Origin: Methylophilus sp.
Lineage (GTDB): Bacteria; Pseudomonadota; Gammaproteobacteria; Burkholderiales; Methylophilaceae
Assembly (NCBI GenBank): GCA_027489475.1
Contig: JAIXZQ010000002.1
Coordinates: 1-7,580, forward strand
DNA length: 7,580 bases
Reading direction: 5' to 3'
The position numbers and the translations under genes are program-made. The notes under the pieces are model-generated. The model searched no databases. It saw only the letters and a list, made by a program, of their open reading frames with translations, and was not told the origin of the DNA. Below, piece after piece: positions 6,069-7,580 of this stretch (positions within the stretch are counted from its first letter, which is position 1; each line of letters begins with the position of its first letter).

Positions 6069-6617
6069 ATGTCATTGAATTTGGTGCCCAGCGGGCGCGA
6101 TTTGCCCCACGACTTTAACGTGATTATCGAAATTCCCGCCAACGGTGATCCCGTCAAATATGAAGTGGATAAAGACAGCGGTGCGCTGTTTGTTGACCGC
6201 TTTATGGGTACATCTATGCAGTATCCTTGTAACTACGGCTATATCCCGCACACCTTGGGTGACGATGGGGACCCTGTGGATGTGCTGGTGATTACGCCTG
6301 TGCCTTTGTTGCCGGGTGTGGTGGTACGTTGCCGTGCATTGGGCATGTTGAAAATGACGGATGAAGCGGGTGGCGATGCCAAAGTATTGGCGGTGCCGAT
6401 TGAAAAAGTGTGCGGCTTGTATGCCTACCAAAAATCCTTGAGCGATGTATCGCCTTGGCGTTTGGATATGATTGCCCACTTTTTTGAGCACTACAAAGAT
6501 TTGGACAAAGGCAAATGGGTCAAGATTGACGGATGGGTGGGCATTGATGAGGCGCATCAAGAAATCACCGATGGCGTCGCACGCTATAACAATGCAGAAG
6601 TGAAACCCGCGTTCTAG
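6069..6617 (+). CDS. ppa: Soluble inorganic pyrophosphatase, family I
   Basis: This 182-aa cytoplasmic, Mg2+-dependent enzyme hydrolyses pyrophosphate to two phosphates, pulling biosynthetic reactions forward. All active-site residues known from the E. coli enzyme are present, shifted by one because Met is counted: Glu21, Lys30, Glu32, Arg44, Tyr56, Asp66, Asp68 and Asp71 in the signature DGDPVDVLV, Asp98, Asp103, Lys105, Tyr142 and Lys143. The length is typical of the bacterial hexameric type. The open frame extends upstream to 5919, but ATG 6069 gives the family N-terminus ([13 protein letters not shown]) and follows AGGA (6057-6060) by 8 nt; the upstream part overlaps the promoter boxes and is not coding. 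It is monocistronic, converging on hppA, whose product uses the same substrate. Confidence 0.98.
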   Translation: MSLNLVPSGRDLPHDFNVIIEIPANGDPVKYEVDKDSGALFVDRFMGTSMQYPCNYGYIPHTLGDDGDPVDVLVITPVPLLPGVVVRCRALGMLKMTDEAGGDAKVLAVPIEKVCGLYAYQKSLSDVSPWRLDMIAHFFEHYKDLDKGKWVKIDGWVGIDEAHQEITDGVARYNNAEVKPAF

Positions 6618-6644
6618 TGGATGTTTGTCCTACCGTGCTTAGGT

Positions 6645-6698
6645 TCTAGGAAGCATTGAGGTTCTTGGGCACATGGAGAATCTAGGACACATGGTGTC
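6645..6698 (+). repeat. Three degenerate 18-bp tandem repeats downstream of ppa
   Basis: The units are 6645-6662 TCTAGGAAGCATTGAGGT, 6663-6680 TCTTGGGCACATGGAGAA and 6681-6698 TCTAGGACACATGGTGTC, in exact 18-bp register. Units 2 and 3 share 13 of 18 bases; units 1 and 3 share 12 of 18. They occupy the ppa 3' untranslated region right before the terminator. No function is recognised. Confidence 0.5.
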
Positions 6699-6699
6699 A

Positions 6700-6735
6700 C
6701 AACAAAAAAGTCGGCCTAGGCCGACTTTTTTGTTG
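6700..6735. terminator. Bidirectional intrinsic terminator between ppa and hppA
   Basis: This is a perfect 36-bp palindrome (18-bp arms, centre between 6717 and 6718). A GC-rich core stem (GTCGGC, loop CTAG) is flanked by six A on the left (6704-6709) and six T on the right (6726-6731). Each strand therefore reads as a GC stem followed by a U-run, the classic rho-independent form. It can end ppa transcripts on the plus strand and hppA transcripts on the minus strand, whose stop codon is 31 bp away at 6766-6768. Confidence 0.93.
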
Positions 6736-6765
6736 CTCAAACTTTTACGCGCTTGGGCGCGAGAG

Positions 6766-7580
6766 TTAGTGCAGCAATGGCACAATCAGCAGCGCAACAA
6801 TATTGATAATCTTAATCAATGGGTTGACCGCTGGGCCAGCGGTGTCTTTGTAGGGGTCACCTACCGTGTCACCGGTGACTGCGGCTTTATGTGCCTCTGA
6901 TCCTTTACCGCCGTGATGACCATCTTCGATGTATTTTTTGGCGTTATCCCACGCCCCGCCGCCTGTACACATCGAAATGGCGACAAATAACCCAGTGACA
7001 ATGGTGCCCATCAGCAAGCCGCCTAAAGCCACAGGCCCCAGAAACAGGCCAACCAGAATCGGCACGGCCACTGGCAATAACGAGGGCAGCATCATTTCTT
7101 TAATCGCCGCGCTGGTCAGCATATCTACCGCTTTGCCATATTCTGGCTTGGCAGTGCCTTCCATAATGCCCTTGATGTCGCGGAACTGACGGCGCACTTC
7201 TTCTACCACACTGCCTGCGGCGCGGCCCACGGCTTCCATGGCCATAGCGGCAAATAAGAATGGAATTAAGCCACCAATAAACAGCCCGATGATGACATTG
7301 GGGTCGCTGAGGTCAAAATTGGCTGTGATGTTGGCGCTTTCAAGTTTATGTGTGTAGTCGGCAAATAACACCAATGAAGCCAAGCCTGCAGAGCCAATGG
7401 CATAGCCTTTGGTCACCGCTTTGGTGGTGTTGCCTACTGCATCCAGCGGGTCGGTCACATCACGTACACTGCTGGGCAATTCGGCCATTTCGGCAATACC
7501 CCCTGCGTTGTCAGTAATTGGGCCATAAGCGTCTAAGGCCACTACAATACCCGCCATACTTAGCATAGACATGGCCGCGA
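6766..7580 (-). CDS. hppA: Membrane-bound H+-translocating pyrophosphatase, K+-independent type (C-terminal part)
   Basis: This is the C-terminal 270 residues of an integral-membrane pyrophosphatase that couples PPi hydrolysis to proton export; the 5' part lies beyond the window edge. Residue numbers count from the Met at 7572-7570. Hallmarks are [17 protein letters not shown] (13-29), [16 protein letters not shown] (47-62), EEVRRQF (124-130), [15 protein letters not shown] (204-218) and [17 protein letters not shown] (235-251). Several hydrophobic helices include one at the extreme C-terminus. In [10 protein letters not shown], Lys51 and Thr54 sit where K+-dependent enzymes have Ala and Ala or Gly. 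That Lys is the known marker of K+-independent proton pumps, so Na+ pumping is unlikely. The frame stays open to 7580, so the Met at 7572 is internal. It ends 31 bp from the terminator shared with ppa. Confidence 0.96.
   Translation of the reverse strand, partial: AAMSMLSMAGIVVALDAYGPITDNAGGIAEMAELPSSVRDVTDPLDAVGNTTKAVTKGYAIGSAGLASLVLFADYTHKLESANITANFDLSDPNVIIGLFIGGLIPFLFAAMAMEAVGRAAGSVVEEVRRQFRDIKGIMEGTAKPEYGKAVDMLTSAAIKEMMLPSLLPVAVPILVGLFLGPVALGGLLMGTIVTGLFVAISMCTGGGAWDNAKKYIEDGHHGGKGSEAHKAAVTGDTVGDPYKDTAGPAVNPLIKIINIVALLIVPLLH

Noticed and set aside
7570..7572. Translation start of hppA at this Met
   Set aside because: The frame continues open through 7580, and the sequence after the Met is an internal conserved segment of the family, so the true start is outside the window.
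1..7580. Mobile element, prophage, CRISPR or toxin-antitoxin content
   Set aside because: No transposase, integrase, terminal inverted repeat, regularly spaced repeat array or small toxin-like pair was seen; every gene except the GGDEF and DUF1232 proteins is a core metabolic enzyme.

Overview
The window reads as a chromosomal housekeeping region of a Gram-negative, mid-GC proteobacterium. The gene content (gap-pgk-purC cluster, soluble family I pyrophosphatase beside a K+-independent membrane H+-pyrophosphatase) fits a betaproteobacterium, possibly a Methylophilaceae-type methylotroph. The family-level guess is inference from memory of gene order and protein style, not a database result. There is no sign of phage, IS elements, CRISPR, or tRNA/rRNA genes.

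Layout. 1-85 is the leader of the first gene, with a 17-bp dyad over a -10-like box. 86-1087 (+) is a GAPDH gene (gap copy 1), followed after an 83-nt gap with a GC-rich hairpin by pgk (1171-2370, +). A 48-nt intergenic with two mutually exclusive hairpins separates pgk from a convergent PAS-GGDEF diguanylate cyclase gene (2419-3405, -, GTG start), which has its own good sigma70-type promoter. Across a 146-nt divergent spacer lies a second GAPDH gene (3552-4598, +), about 71% identical to the first by hand count. Then come purC (4683-5594, +) behind a perfect -10 box very near its start codon, and a tightly coupled small DUF1232/YkvA-like membrane protein (5599-5895, +). ppa (6069-6617, +) has its own promoter region and ends at three degenerate 18-bp tandem repeats and a perfect 36-bp palindromic terminator. 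That terminator is shared with the convergent hppA, of which only the C-terminal 270 residues are present (6766-7580, -).

How the genes work together. GAPDH and PGK catalyse consecutive steps between glyceraldehyde-3-phosphate and 3-phosphoglycerate. PurC is a purine-biosynthesis step often found downstream of such clusters in betaproteobacteria. The usual intervening pyk and fba are absent here; the GGDEF gene and second gap copy sit in that position. Ppa and HppA both hydrolyse the pyrophosphate released by biosynthesis, one as heat and one coupled to proton pumping.

The most interesting observation is that both GAPDH copies lack the aspartate that normally selects NAD+ (Ser37 in its place). 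Copy 1 also lacks the proline at the second specificity position. This suggests NADP(H) use or dual specificity and possible division of labour between the copies. Otherwise the region looks ordinary; I found no evidence for a wholly new system.
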